NCBI RefSeq assembly: GCF_026410305.1
Contig: NZ_JAPMLQ010000001.1
Location: 62,001 to 126,000, forward strand
Direction of reading: 5' to 3'
Origin: Sulfitobacter sp. F26204
GTDB taxonomy: Bacteria > Pseudomonadota > Alphaproteobacteria > Rhodobacterales > Rhodobacteraceae
DNA: 64,000 nt
Made by a program: the position numbers and the translations under genes. Positions 35,373 to 44,533 of the stretch are shown piece by piece. Below the pieces are notes generated by a model. That model saw only the letters and a program-made list of their open reading frames with translations. It had not been told where the DNA came from and searched no databases. Positions within the stretch are counted from its first letter, which is position 1, and every line of letters begins with the position of its first letter.

Positions 35373-37934
35373 ATGTCCCAATACACCCCTGCCGAGATTG
35401 AAGCCCGTTGGCAGAAAGCCTGGGAAAAGAACGAAACCTTCAAAGCGATGCGTGATGCCAGCAAGCCCAAGTATTATGTGCTTGAGATGTTCCCTTATCC
35501 ATCGGGACGCATCCACATGGGCCATGTGCGCAACTATACGATGGGCGACGTGATTGCCCGGTACAAGATTTCCACGGGGCATAACGTATTGCATCCGATG
35601 GGCTGGGACGCCTTCGGGATGCCTGCCGAAAACGCGGCCATGGCGATTGGCGGCCATCCCAAAGACTGGACCTATGGCAACATCGACGACATGCGTTCGC
35701 AGATGAAGCCGCTGGGCCTGTCGATTGACTGGTCACGTGAATTTGCCACCTGTGATCCTGAATATTACGGCCAGCAACAGGCATTGTTCCTCGACTTCCT
35801 TCAGGCGGGTCTGGTCTATCGCAAGAATGCCATCGTCAACTGGGATCCGGTTGATATGACCGTGCTCGCCAATGAACAGGTAGAGGCCGGGCGCGGCTGG
35901 CGGTCAGGGGCCCTGGTGGAACGGCGCGAGCTGACGCAGTGGTTCTTCAAGATTTCCGAACATTCGGACGAACTGCTTGAGGCACTTGATTCCCTCGACA
36001 ACTGGCCGGCCAAGGTCAAGCTGATGCAGGCCAACTGGATCGGAAAATCTCGCGGGCTTCAATTTGCCTTTTCAACGGTTGGTGCCCCCGACGGCCATGA
36101 CCGGATAGAGGTTTATACCACACGGCCCGACACTCTGTTGGGGGCATCTTTTGTCGGCATCTCGCCGGACCATCCGCTGGCCAAGCTGCTGGAAAAGGAC
36201 AATCCGGATCTGGCCGCTTTCTGCGCCGAATGCCGCAAGGGTGGTACCACCGAAGAGGCCATCGAAACGGCTGAAAAGCTGGGGTTCGACACGGGAATCA
36301 CAGTGCGCCATCCGTTTGATACCGCGCATGAGTTGCCGGTCTATATCGCAAACTTCATCCTGATGGACTATGGTACCGGCGCGATTTTCGGATGCCCAGC
36401 CCATGATGAACGCGATTTTGAATTCGCCACCAAATACGAATTGCCAATCATCTCGACCTATTTGCCAAGCGAAGAAAGCTCGGATGAGCTTGATGCGGCA
36501 TTTGTCCCGCCAAAAACTGACAAGGTTTTCTACAACCGTGGTTTTGCAGGCGAGCAATGGCAGACCGGCAATGAAGCCATCGACGCCGCAATCGCGTTCT
36601 GTGAGGAAAACGGCGTTGGCCAGGGCGTCACCAAATTCCGCCTGCGCGACTGGGGTCTTTCACGCCAACGCTATTGGGGCTGCCCGATTCCCGTCGTGCA
36701 TTGCGATGGCTGCGGTGTGGTGCCGGAAAAGAAAGAGAACCTGCCGATAGAGTTGCCCTATGACGTTGATTTCTCAACCCCCGGCAACCCGCTTGACCGT
36801 CACCCCACATGGCGCGACTGCCCCTGCCCGTCCTGCGGCAAGCCAGCCAAACGCGAAACCGACACGATGGATACCTTTGTCGATTCGTCATGGTATTTCG
36901 CCCGTTTCACAGCACCACATGCCGACACCCCGACCTATATGGAAGACGCCGCATACTGGATGAACGTCGACCAATACATCGGCGGCGTCGAACATGCGAT
37001 CCTGCACCTGCTCTATGCCCGTTTCTTCGCCCGCGCGATGCAGATGACGGGGCATTTGCCGGAAAGTGCCATCGAACCCTTCGACGCGCTGTTTACCCAA
37101 GGCATGGTGACGCACGCCATCTATCAAACGCCGAAACAGGATGGCCGTCCAACCTATCACTACCCCGAAGAAGTGGAATTGCGGGACGGCAAGGCTTTCC
37201 TCAAGGAGAGCGACCAAGAGGTGGAGATCATCCCTTCTGCAAAAATGTCGAAATCCAAGAACAACGTTGTCGACCCGTTAAACATCATTTCCAACTACGG
37301 CGCGGACACCGCGCGCTGGTTTGTCCTGTCCGATTCGCCCCCCGAACGGGACGTGGAATGGACCGCATCAGGTGCAGAAGCTGCATTCAAACACCTGAAC
37401 CGTGTCTGGAACATCTGTAACCGCATCGGGGAAATGAACAAAACGGCGCAGGGTGAAGGTGACGAAGACCTGCTTCGCGCCATGCACAAGACCATCCATG
37501 ACGTGACCATGGGCGTGGAATCATTCGGCTTCAATGCCGCCATCGCGAAACTTTACGCCTTTACCGCGACCCTGCAGAAATCCAAGGCCGGCCATAGCAC
37601 CCAGCGCGCGGCCATCATGACCCTTGCGCAACTCATGGCCCCAATGACGCCACATCTGGCCGAAGACATCTGGTCCCATCAAGACGGTGAAGGCCTGATC
37701 GTGAACGCGCCCTGGCCGCAAGCTGAGGAAAAGATGTTGGTCGATGACACGATCACCATGCCGATCCAGATCAACGGCAAACGCCGTGCGGAAATCAATG
37801 TACCAGCAGACCTGTCAAAAGAAGAGGTTGAAAAAATCGCCCTCGCCCATGAAGCTGTGATCCGAACCCTAGATGGTGCGACACCCAAAAAGGTGATTGT
37901 CGTGCCCGGACGGATTGTCAATGTTGTCGCTTGA
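35373..37934 (+). CDS. leuS: Leucyl-tRNA synthetase
   Basis: 853 residues, class Ia synthetase charging tRNA-Leu. HIGH-type motif in [12 protein letters not shown] (40-51); KMSKS in [10 protein letters not shown] at about 622-630; editing (CP1) domain with the TTEEAIE and [15 protein letters not shown] blocks (the threonine-rich peptide and the editing Asp region); a zinc-like insertion [11 protein letters not shown] with CPCPSCGKP. Full length. First gene of a tight run: lptE begins inside its 3' end (14-base overlap). Confidence 0.97.
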   Translation: MSQYTPAEIEARWQKAWEKNETFKAMRDASKPKYYVLEMFPYPSGRIHMGHVRNYTMGDVIARYKISTGHNVLHPMGWDAFGMPAENAAMAIGGHPKDWTYGNIDDMRSQMKPLGLSIDWSREFATCDPEYYGQQQALFLDFLQAGLVYRKNAIVNWDPVDMTVLANEQVEAGRGWRSGALVERRELTQWFFKISEHSDELLEALDSLDNWPAKVKLMQANWIGKSRGLQFAFSTVGAPDGHDRIEVYTTRPDTLLGASFVGISPDHPLAKLLEKDNPDLAAFCAECRKGGTTEEAIETAEKLGFDTGITVRHPFDTAHELPVYIANFILMDYGTGAIFGCPAHDERDFEFATKYELPIISTYLPSEESSDELDAAFVPPKTDKVFYNRGFAGEQWQTGNEAIDAAIAFCEENGVGQGVTKFRLRDWGLSRQRYWGCPIPVVHCDGCGVVPEKKENLPIELPYDVDFSTPGNPLDRHPTWRDCPCPSCGKPAKRETDTMDTFVDSSWYFARFTAPHADTPTYMEDAAYWMNVDQYIGGVEHAILHLLYARFFARAMQMTGHLPESAIEPFDALFTQGMVTHAIYQTPKQDGRPTYHYPEEVELRDGKAFLKESDQEVEIIPSAKMSKSKNNVVDPLNIISNYGADTARWFVLSDSPPERDVEWTASGAEAAFKHLNRVWNICNRIGEMNKTAQGEGDEDLLRAMHKTIHDVTMGVESFGFNAAIAKLYAFTATLQKSKAGHSTQRAAIMTLAQLMAPMTPHLAEDIWSHQDGEGLIVNAPWPQAEEKMLVDDTITMPIQINGKRRAEINVPADLSKEEVEKIALAHEAVIRTLDGATPKKVIVVPGRIVNVVA

Positions 37935-38400
37935 CCGCCGATTTATACTTCTTGCCCCGCTGGCGCTTGCCGCTTGCGGGTTTTCAGCGGTTTACGGGGA
38001 GGACGGTAGCGGACGGCGTCTGCAAAATGCGGTTCTGGTGGACCCGCCCGGTTCCCAGGACAGTTACATCCTCGTACGTGAACTTGAATCACGCCTTGGA
38101 CGCAGCCCCTCGCCGACCTACGGTCTTTCGATGGTTATCACCACATCAGAAGCCCAGCTTGCCATTGACCGCGAGGGCGACACCGGCCGCTTCAACCGGA
38201 TTGCCGCCGTCACCTACTCCCTGCGCGAACTGAGCAATGGCAGGATTGTCACCTCTGGCAAGGTCGAGAATTTTGTCGGATACTCCGCTACAGGTACGAC
38301 GGTTCAGACATTGGCTGGTGAACAGGATGCCCAGAAACGTTTGATGAATATCATCGCGGATCAGATCGTGACCCGTCTATATGCTGCTGATCTGACCTGA
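37921..38400 (+). CDS. lptE: LPS-assembly lipoprotein LptE
   Basis: 159 residues. ATG 37921 gives a lipoprotein signal with lipobox LAAC ([17 protein letters not shown]). LptE plugs and assembles the LptD barrel that inserts LPS into the outer membrane. The body [15 protein letters not shown] and the C-terminal [16 protein letters not shown] match the family, which is always found between leuS and holA in alphaproteobacteria. It overlaps leuS by 14 bases and holA by one (TGATG). Confidence 0.92.
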   Translation: MLSLDRRFILLAPLALAACGFSAVYGEDGSGRRLQNAVLVDPPGSQDSYILVRELESRLGRSPSPTYGLSMVITTSEAQLAIDREGDTGRFNRIAAVTYSLRELSNGRIVTSGKVENFVGYSATGTTVQTLAGEQDAQKRLMNIIADQIVTRLYAADLT

Positions 38401-39404
38401 TGAAACTCTCGCCCCGCGAAGCAAACAGCTATTTCGCCAAACCGGATCCCGGCAAGACCGGTTTGCTGATCTTTGGCAGTGACGCAATGCGCGTCGCCTT
38501 GAAACGGCAGGAATTCCTCAAAGCGTTGCTGGGTGACCAAGCCGAAGAAGAAATGCGTCTGACCCGCATTCCCGCTGCTGAATTGCGCAAACAACCCGCG
38601 TTGTTGATGGATGCAATCAAGGCCATCGGCTTTTTCCCCGGTCCGCGTGCAGCTTTCGTCGAAGATGCAAACGACAATGTGGCCCAAATCATTCTCGATA
38701 CGCTCAAAGACTGGCAACCGGGTGATGCGCAGGTCGTCGTGACGGGGGGTGATCTCAAGAAAACATCCAAAGTACGCAAGGCATTCGAAACGCATCCGAA
38801 TGCCTATGCTGTTGCGATCTACGACAATCCCCCGAACCGGGCCGAGATCGAGCAGATGCTAGCCGAGGCAAATCTGTCTCCGGATGCCAATGCCATGTCC
38901 GCGCTGAATGATCTGGCCCGGACCATAGACCCCGGCGATTTCCGTCAAACCCTTGAGAAAATCGCACTTTTTAAGCTGAACGACACCTCACCATTGAGCG
39001 CGGAAGACATCGCCGCTTGCGCCCCCTCGTCGACCGAAGCAGACGTGGATGATATACTGCATGTCGTAGCCGAAGCACGTGCCAGCGACATCGGACCCGT
39101 GATGAGCAAGCTCCAGGCGCAGGGTGTCGCTCCGGTTACCTTAACCATCATGGCCACCCGACATTTTCGCACGCTTTACCGGATTGCGGCCAACCCCGGT
39201 GCACCGATTTACGGTGTGCGCGACCGCGACCGCGTGATGCGGCAGGCCAAGAACTGGGGCGCGGTCAATCTGGAAACCGCGCTGTCTGTTCTAACCGACA
39301 CCGACCTGACCTTGCGATCTGCAGGACAAAACGCACCCGCGATTGCGCTGGTCGAACGCGCCTTTATCCGCCTCGCCATGCTGGGCGCAAAGAAAAACCG
39401 TTAA
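38400..39404 (+). CDS. holA: DNA polymerase III subunit delta
   Basis: 334 residues. The delta subunit opens the sliding clamp within the clamp-loader complex. N-terminal LLIFGSDAMRVALKRQEF, the central KKTSKVRKAFETHPNAYAVAIYD and the C-terminal helical domain with FRTLYRIAANPG and MRQAKNWGAVNLETAL are consistent with HolA, and the leuS-lptE-holA order is conserved. The nucleotide-binding motifs of other loader subunits are absent, as expected for delta. Translation is coupled to lptE. Confidence 0.92.
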   Translation: MKLSPREANSYFAKPDPGKTGLLIFGSDAMRVALKRQEFLKALLGDQAEEEMRLTRIPAAELRKQPALLMDAIKAIGFFPGPRAAFVEDANDNVAQIILDTLKDWQPGDAQVVVTGGDLKKTSKVRKAFETHPNAYAVAIYDNPPNRAEIEQMLAEANLSPDANAMSALNDLARTIDPGDFRQTLEKIALFKLNDTSPLSAEDIAACAPSSTEADVDDILHVVAEARASDIGPVMSKLQAQGVAPVTLTIMATRHFRTLYRIAANPGAPIYGVRDRDRVMRQAKNWGAVNLETALSVLTDTDLTLRSAGQNAPAIALVERAFIRLAMLGAKKNR

Positions 39405-39415
39405 GAGGAAAACCG

Positions 39416-40009
39416 ATGTATACAGTTGTTGGTGCTACCAAATCCCGTGCCTTCCGCGTCATGTGGATGCTTGGGGAAATTGGCGAAGATTATACCCAGA
39501 TTGACGCAGGCCCGCGTTCTGACGAGGCCAGGCAATATAACCCGTCCGGCAAAATTCCTGCCCTGCTTGACGGCGATGAGGTGTTAACTGATTCTGTTGC
39601 CATCATGACCTATCTGGGGGACAAGCACGGCAAACTTACCGCCCCCGCTGGCACCCCTGCACGTGCGCGTCAGGATGCAATGACATTCTGGCTGATCGAC
39701 GAATTTGACGCGATTCTCTGGGCCGCTGCCAAACACAGCTTTGTCTTTCCCAAGGACAAGCGGGTGCCCGTGATCAAGGACAGCTTGAAAGCGGAATTCA
39801 TCCACGCCGCCGACCTGTTGGCAGAGCGGCTCGACGGGCCGTTCCTGATGGGTGATCAGATGACCCACGCTGATATTCTGGCGGTGCATTGTATCAATTG
39901 GTCTATTGGCGCAGGATTCCCACGCATCAATGACAAGTTGGGTCAGTGGGCCGCAACGATGCGGGACCGCGATGCGTTCAAGGCCGCGCAAGCAAAAGTC
40001 GCGGCTTAA
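39416..40009 (+). CDS. Glutathione S-transferase family protein
   Basis: 197 residues: thioredoxin-like N-terminal domain (1-80) with the glutathione-binding PSGKIPALLDGDEVLTDSVAI, and a helical C-terminal domain containing GDQMTHADILAVHCINW. Conjugates or reduces substrates with glutathione in the cytoplasm; specificity unknown. Ordinary AGAGGA ribosome site, 11 bases after holA, so it may be in the same transcript. Its stop shares four bases with the stop of the convergent flavoprotein gene. Confidence 0.88.
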   Translation: MYTVVGATKSRAFRVMWMLGEIGEDYTQIDAGPRSDEARQYNPSGKIPALLDGDEVLTDSVAIMTYLGDKHGKLTAPAGTPARARQDAMTFWLIDEFDAILWAAAKHSFVFPKDKRVPVIKDSLKAEFIHAADLLAERLDGPFLMGDQMTHADILAVHCINWSIGAGFPRINDKLGQWAATMRDRDAFKAAQAKVAA

Positions 40010-41187
40010 GCCTTAAGGGCCCATTCGGCGGCATGTTGGCCTGCCCAACGTCCTGTCGCAAGGCAGGCCGAGATAAGATAGCCCCCTGTCGGCGCTTCCC
40101 AGTCCAACATCTCCCCGGCCGCGAAAACACCCGGCAGATCGTGCAGCATCAACCCTTCGTTCATTGCCGCAAAGGGAATGCCGCCCGCTGTTGAAATCGC
40201 CTCGTCCAGGGGGCGCAATCCACTGTTTGTCACCGGCAATGCCTTGAGCAACCACGCCGTTGCACGCAGTTTGTCCGGCAAGGGCCGCGCCATTTCCTGC
40301 GCCAGGGCAATTTGCGCCGGAGTCAGCCGAAGCGTTTTTCGTAAATGGTTGGACAGGCTTGCCTTGCCTCGGGGGGCTTGCAACCTTTTGGTGATCTCTG
40401 GGACCGTCAAATCAGGCAATAGATCAACCGTCAGGACATGCCCCTCGCGTACGCCCCGCGACACGGCATAGATCCCGCCCCCTTCTAGCCCTGTCGCAGA
40501 TAGGGTCGCCTCCCCACGAGAGCCATAGGGCCCGGCCTGCCAGGCGACACCCTTGATAGGGCTGCCATAGTGTTTCGCCATATGATCCGACCATGCGATT
40601 TCTATGCCCGCATTTGCAGGCTCAAAGGGCGCGATAGCTACACCTTTTGCCGCCAGGATTTCGGCCCATTTGCCGGTAGACCCCAACCGTGACCAACTGG
40701 AACCGCCCAGTGCCAGCACGGTTGCATCTGTCGCAAGGGTCTGCATGCCTTCGGACGTTTGAAAGGCGAGACTGCCATCCTGCCACCCCTGCCAAAGCCA
40801 GCCTGTGCGCAATTCAACACCCAACCCGACCAACCGGCCAAGCCATGCACGCAACAAGGGCGAGGCCTTCATGGCTGTGGGAAACACGCGGCTGGTGGTC
40901 CCGGTAAAAATCTCCTGCTCCATGCCGCGGGCCCAGTCCTGCACAGCCTTGCTGTCAAATGCCCTGATCATCGGCGTCAACCGGCTGCGCGCCTGCGAAA
41001 AAGCCTCAAGAAAGGGCACCTCCGGTTCGTCCTTGGTCAGGTTCAAACCGGATTTTCCTGCCATCAGGAACTTGCGCCCTACCGAAGGTTTGCCCTCGCA
41101 AAGGGTGACCTGCAAACCGGCTTGCGCCATCACTTCCGCGGCCATCAGGCCAGCGGGACCCGCGCCAACCACTACCGCACGGGTCAT
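40006..41187 (-). CDS. TIGR03862-family flavoprotein (HI0933-like)
   Basis: 393 residues with N-terminal FAD motif VVVGAGPAGLMAAEVMAQAG and CEGKPSVGRKFLMAGKSGLNLTKDE, the signature of the HI0933/TIGR03862 group. A second nucleotide region ATVLALGGSSWSRLGSTGKW and the C-terminal GVFAAGEMLDWEAPTGGYLI complete the family. Biochemical function unknown. The gene follows the MscS gene with an ATGA overlap at 41184-41187, so it is expressed with it. Cytoplasmic. Confidence 0.9.
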   Translation of the reverse strand: MTRAVVVGAGPAGLMAAEVMAQAGLQVTLCEGKPSVGRKFLMAGKSGLNLTKDEPEVPFLEAFSQARSRLTPMIRAFDSKAVQDWARGMEQEIFTGTTSRVFPTAMKASPLLRAWLGRLVGLGVELRTGWLWQGWQDGSLAFQTSEGMQTLATDATVLALGGSSWSRLGSTGKWAEILAAKGVAIAPFEPANAGIEIAWSDHMAKHYGSPIKGVAWQAGPYGSRGEATLSATGLEGGGIYAVSRGVREGHVLTVDLLPDLTVPEITKRLQAPRGKASLSNHLRKTLRLTPAQIALAQEMARPLPDKLRATAWLLKALPVTNSGLRPLDEAISTAGGIPFAAMNEGLMLHDLPGVFAAGEMLDWEAPTGGYLISACLATGRWAGQHAAEWALKA

Positions 41188-42515
41188 CCGTCAACCTTCG
41201 GCAATCCGCCCTTAATTTCGATCACACGTTGTGGATAGGGGATTTCTATTTCCGCATCCTTAAGGGCATTCCAGATCAGAAACAGAACGTCTGAAGTGTA
41301 TTTTTTATCCCCGTCATCCAGACCATTGACCCAGAACTCCACCGCAAAATCTATGCCGCTTTCCCCAAATCCGCGCAATTCGCAATCAGGTGGATAGGGC
41401 AGGTCCAATACTTCGGGATGGGTAGAGACTGCCGCTTCGATCAAGGCCGGAACCTTGTTGATGTCGGTGTCATAACTGACGGAAAACGGAGCCTCGAAAC
41501 GATTGGCCGAACCGCTGTCAGAATAATTGATCACACGGGTCGTGATGAAATCTTCGTTCGGCACCACAACCCAGCGGCCGTCAAAGGTCTCAAGGATTGC
41601 AGCCCGTGCCATCATCTTGACGATCTTGCCTTTTTCGCCGCCGTCCAGTTCGACGTAATCACCCACGGTTGCCTGACCTTCAACCAACAGGATCACACCC
41701 GAAATAAAGTTCGAGGCAATCTTTTGCAGACCAAATCCAAGGCCGACACCAATCGCACCCCCGAGCACCGCCAAAGTGCTGAGGTTCACGCCAATGATGT
41801 TCATCAACAGCAGGAATGCGATGGCAAAAATGGAAAACTCGGCCGTCTTGATCAAAAGCTGGCGGATCGAGGGTCGCATTTCCTCGTTCTGGGAAATAAA
41901 CGCGCTGGTCTGGGTGTTGGACCACTGGCCCAGCCAGAACAGCAGTGATCCGGCAATGATTCCGCGCACCAAGGTGATCAGCGAAAACCGGATGTTGCCG
42001 ACACCGACAATTGTCTCGCTCAGCGCTGCGCTTACCACGTCCAGCAGGCCGAAGGTATAAAGCGCAGCAATCGGCAGCAGAATGTAACGCCCCAGCAGCT
42101 TGAGGAACGGGTCAGTGATAATATCACGCACCAGAATACGGGCGGCAATGAACAGGAACAGGCGCTTGCCAAAGGCAATGACAGCACCGGAATCAAACAT
42201 CGAGCGTACGATGCTTTCGCCAATCCCCGTCAGCGCATAGGCCAGCAAAGGCGAGATCAGCGCCAGAAACGGCAGCACAAAACGGCGCGGCGCGGAAAAG
42301 ATGTTCCTGGTTGCACCGGGATCAATCAACGTGGCCAAAGCGGGCCGCAATTTGCGGGCGATCAGACCGGCCAGCAACCACGCCAGCACCAGCAATCCAA
42401 ACTGCGACCAGGCGGCAGGGCTCAGCAGCCATGTCATCGCCAAATCCCATCCTTGCACGCCATAACCATAGGCCTGCTGGACGATTTCGGGCTGGGAGGA
42501 GAGATCAAACTCCAT
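41184..42515 (-). CDS. MscS-family mechanosensitive ion channel
   Basis: 443 residues from ATG 42515 (MEFDLSSQPEIVQQ). About five to six membrane segments, then the MscS core: pore helix region LAVLGGAIGVGLGFGLQKIASNFISG and the beta domain VGDYVELDGGEKGKIVKM, with WVVVPNEDFITTRVINY. Opens on membrane tension to release solutes during osmotic downshift. Larger than E. coli MscS because of extra N-terminal membrane segments. Divergent from the small HNH gene. Confidence 0.92.
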   Translation of the reverse strand: MEFDLSSQPEIVQQAYGYGVQGWDLAMTWLLSPAAWSQFGLLVLAWLLAGLIARKLRPALATLIDPGATRNIFSAPRRFVLPFLALISPLLAYALTGIGESIVRSMFDSGAVIAFGKRLFLFIAARILVRDIITDPFLKLLGRYILLPIAALYTFGLLDVVSAALSETIVGVGNIRFSLITLVRGIIAGSLLFWLGQWSNTQTSAFISQNEEMRPSIRQLLIKTAEFSIFAIAFLLLMNIIGVNLSTLAVLGGAIGVGLGFGLQKIASNFISGVILLVEGQATVGDYVELDGGEKGKIVKMMARAAILETFDGRWVVVPNEDFITTRVINYSDSGSANRFEAPFSVSYDTDINKVPALIEAAVSTHPEVLDLPYPPDCELRGFGESGIDFAVEFWVNGLDDGDKKYTSDVLFLIWNALKDAEIEIPYPQRVIEIKGGLPKVDG

Positions 42516-42589
42516 ATATGCGCCTTGTTTTTCGGTTGCCTTGCTGCATCTCTTGCCTGTCTGCCTGCAAAGGTTCAAGTTTTTTACGG

Positions 42590-42883
42590 ATGAATGACCC
42601 GATCTGCCCACTGTGTGGCCGCCCTATTCCGGCAGGCGTGCCGCAAAGCCAGCATCACCTGATCCCCAAGCTAAAAGGCGGCAAGGGCGGGCCAGTGGTG
42701 TTGATGCACCACATTTGCCACCGCCAGATCCACGCGACATCAACCGAAAGCGAACTTGCGAGGGAGTGCAACACGCCCGAAGCGCTGCTTGCGCATCCGC
42801 GATTGACAAGATTTGCCGCTTGGGTGGCAAAACGCCCGCCCGAATTTCGTTCAAAAGTGCCGGGCGGCAAGCGAAAGCGGTGA
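42590..42883 (+). CDS. Small HNH-domain protein
   Basis: 97 residues from ATG 42590; a much longer open frame upstream overlaps mscS on the other strand and is not protein-like. An HNH core is visible: CPLCGRPIPAG (zinc cysteines), QHHLIPKLKGGKGG, then HHICHRQIHA. It resembles HNH nucleases of about 100 residues found in many alphaproteobacteria, with no restriction or phage genes nearby. Role unknown. Basic C-terminus (PGGKRKR) fits nucleic acid binding. Confidence 0.8.
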   Translation: MNDPICPLCGRPIPAGVPQSQHHLIPKLKGGKGGPVVLMHHICHRQIHATSTESELARECNTPEALLAHPRLTRFAAWVAKRPPEFRSKVPGGKRKR

Positions 42884-42937
42884 CTTGACTTGGACACCCG
42901 CACCACAGAGTGTCCGCAAAAACAATGAGGCAAACCG

Positions 42938-43012
42938 ATGCGTATTATCCTGACACTTTTCGCCCTGCTGATCCTTGCGGCCTGCGACGTACCGTTTGTG
43001 CCGCTGATCTAA
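42938..43012 (+). CDS. 24-residue lipoprotein (lipopeptide)
   Basis: A complete tiny gene: GAGG at 42927-42930 seven bases before ATG 42938, then 24 codons and TAA at 43010-43012. The product is a full lipoprotein signal, MRIILTLFALLILAAC, with Cys16; after lipidation and cleavage only nine residues (CDVPFVPLI) remain. Asp at position +2 suggests retention in the inner membrane by the Lol rule known from enterobacteria. The stop overlaps the stop of the convergent enoyl-CoA hydratase gene by four bases. Such small genes are usually missed by annotation. Function unknown; entericidin-like peptides are one analogy, without sequence evidence. Confidence 0.65.
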   Translation: MRIILTLFALLILAACDVPFVPLI

Positions 43013-43632
43013 GACTGGCGCTGCGGTGCGCACATCGCCTTGATGGCTCGGGCAATCTCCGGCGTGGCGGCAACGGTATCCGCCGCAAGCGTCTGCGCGT
43101 GATTCATCAGCGCATCGCCCTGCACGATCCGGTCGATCAAGCCAAAGGCCAGCGCTTCGTCGGCTTCGATCTTTTGGCCGCCCATCAGGATCAGCTTGGT
43201 GCGCGACGGACCGATCAAAGTGGCCATCCGCGCCGGATCAGAAGGTTGCGGCAGGAACCCCAGCTTCATCACCGGATAGAAAAACCTGGCTGTGGGAACG
43301 GCGATGCGCAGATCACACGCCAGCACCATGCCCATCGCGCCCCCCGCCAATGTCCCGTTCAGTGCCGCGATCGTCAGGCCCGGCAGCGCGGCGATGGCCC
43401 CCGACAGACGCTCCCAGATCTCCGAAACGGCAAGGCCAGCGCGGGCTTCATCCAGATCGGCACCGGCGCTGAACACGCGGCCTTTGCCCGTCAGGATCAA
43501 GGCACGGGCATTCCCGGCGCTTTCCATAATCTCGGCCAGCTCGACCAGCATCGCGTGGGTCAGCGAATTCGCCTTCTCTGGCCGGTTGATCGTGACCGTC
43601 CAGATGTCGCCTTCGTTGGAAAGTTCAATCAT
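43009..43632 (-). CDS. Enoyl-CoA hydratase/isomerase family protein
   Basis: 207 residues, slightly short for crotonases (about 260). Features: SAGADLDEARAG (CoA and oxyanion site), AALNGTLAGGAMGMVLACDL (second oxyanion segment), KLGFLPQP. Hydrates or isomerises an enoyl-CoA; the catalytic glutamates of classic hydratases are not clearly in place, so it may be another crotonase-fold enzyme. Its ATG overlaps the SDR stop as ATGA (43629-43632), so the two form an operon. Confidence 0.85.
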   Translation of the reverse strand: MIELSNEGDIWTVTINRPEKANSLTHAMLVELAEIMESAGNARALILTGKGRVFSAGADLDEARAGLAVSEIWERLSGAIAALPGLTIAALNGTLAGGAMGMVLACDLRIAVPTARFFYPVMKLGFLPQPSDPARMATLIGPSRTKLILMGGQKIEADEALAFGLIDRIVQGDALMNHAQTLAADTVAATPEIARAIKAMCAPQRQS

Positions 43633-44378
43633 TGCAGTCCGACAGCCCGCAAAATTTCTTCATCGCGCAACGAGATTTCTTCGCCCATGAACCTGTCCGC
43701 TTCGGCCCCGCACATCCACAAAAGACATTTTGCAGGCCAGTCCGCCGGAATATGGTCTTCCCAAGCCAGCTTGCTGACGCGGTTGATGCCGGACGCCTTG
43801 ATCTCGCGTTGCATTTGCGTGGCCACTGTGCCGGGCGACAATCCGATGGCGCGAATACCATTTTCCGCCTCTTCAAGATGCAGACAGCGGTTGAGCATGT
43901 TTACTGCAGCTTTGGACGCGCAATAGGCGCTCCAGGCTTCGACCGGGCCATGTGCCGCACCCGAAGAAATGGTCAGCACCGATCCACCACCCTGCGCTTT
44001 CAGGGCAGGCAAGGCCGCATGGATCCCGTTAAAGACCCCCTTGAGATTGATGTCTATAACCTGACCCCAGCCATCGGGATCCGCCTGCGTCAAATGTGAA
44101 ATCGGTTCGATCACACCGGCGTTATTGATCAATACGTCCAGACCGCCAAACGCGCGCACCGTGGTTTCCACCGCCGACGACACCTCGCCATATCGTGCCA
44201 CATTGCAGGGGATGGCGATTGCGGTCTTGCCCATCTCACCCACAAGATCCCCCAGCGCATCCGTGGACCGCGCCAACAGCGCGACATTCGCGCCGGCAGC
44301 GGCGAATACACGAGCAGCTTCGGCACCGATCCCTCGGCTGGCACCTGTGATCATTACCGTTTTGTTCTTCATGTCCAT
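43629..44378 (-). CDS. Short-chain dehydrogenase/reductase (SDR)
   Basis: 249 residues from ATG 44378, chosen because AAGAGG lies seven bases upstream; a longer frame to 44471 is less likely. Rossmann motif TGASRGIG (11-18), NNAGV-type segment LINNAGVIEP, active-site Ser in LTISSGAAHG and YCASK (Tyr-x-x-x-Lys). Oxidises or reduces a carbonyl with NAD(P). Coupled to the enoyl-CoA hydratase-like gene, which suggests a shared acyl or CoA pathway, but the substrate is not known. Divergent from DUF2125. Confidence 0.9.
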   Translation of the reverse strand: MDMKNKTVMITGASRGIGAEAARVFAAAGANVALLARSTDALGDLVGEMGKTAIAIPCNVARYGEVSSAVETTVRAFGGLDVLINNAGVIEPISHLTQADPDGWGQVIDINLKGVFNGIHAALPALKAQGGGSVLTISSGAAHGPVEAWSAYCASKAAVNMLNRCLHLEEAENGIRAIGLSPGTVATQMQREIKASGINRVSKLAWEDHIPADWPAKCLLWMCGAEADRFMGEEISLRDEEILRAVGLQ

Positions 44379-44533
44379 GGCGTGGCCTCTTTTGGGTAAG
44401 GGGTTTGTGGTTTTGCATAATCGTTTGACCCTGTGGTAATCTTCCGCCGAGATATGGTCCACCCCCACCATCTGCCTTGACCTAATCCGGCTGATGTCAG
44501 ACGGTAAAGACTATTGCCAACAAGGAATTTATT

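Noticed and set aside
42311..42589. N-terminal extension of the HNH protein by 93 codons
   Set aside because: It overlaps the mscS coding region on the other strand and reads as low-quality Arg/Pro-rich sequence; ATG 42590 gives the family start.
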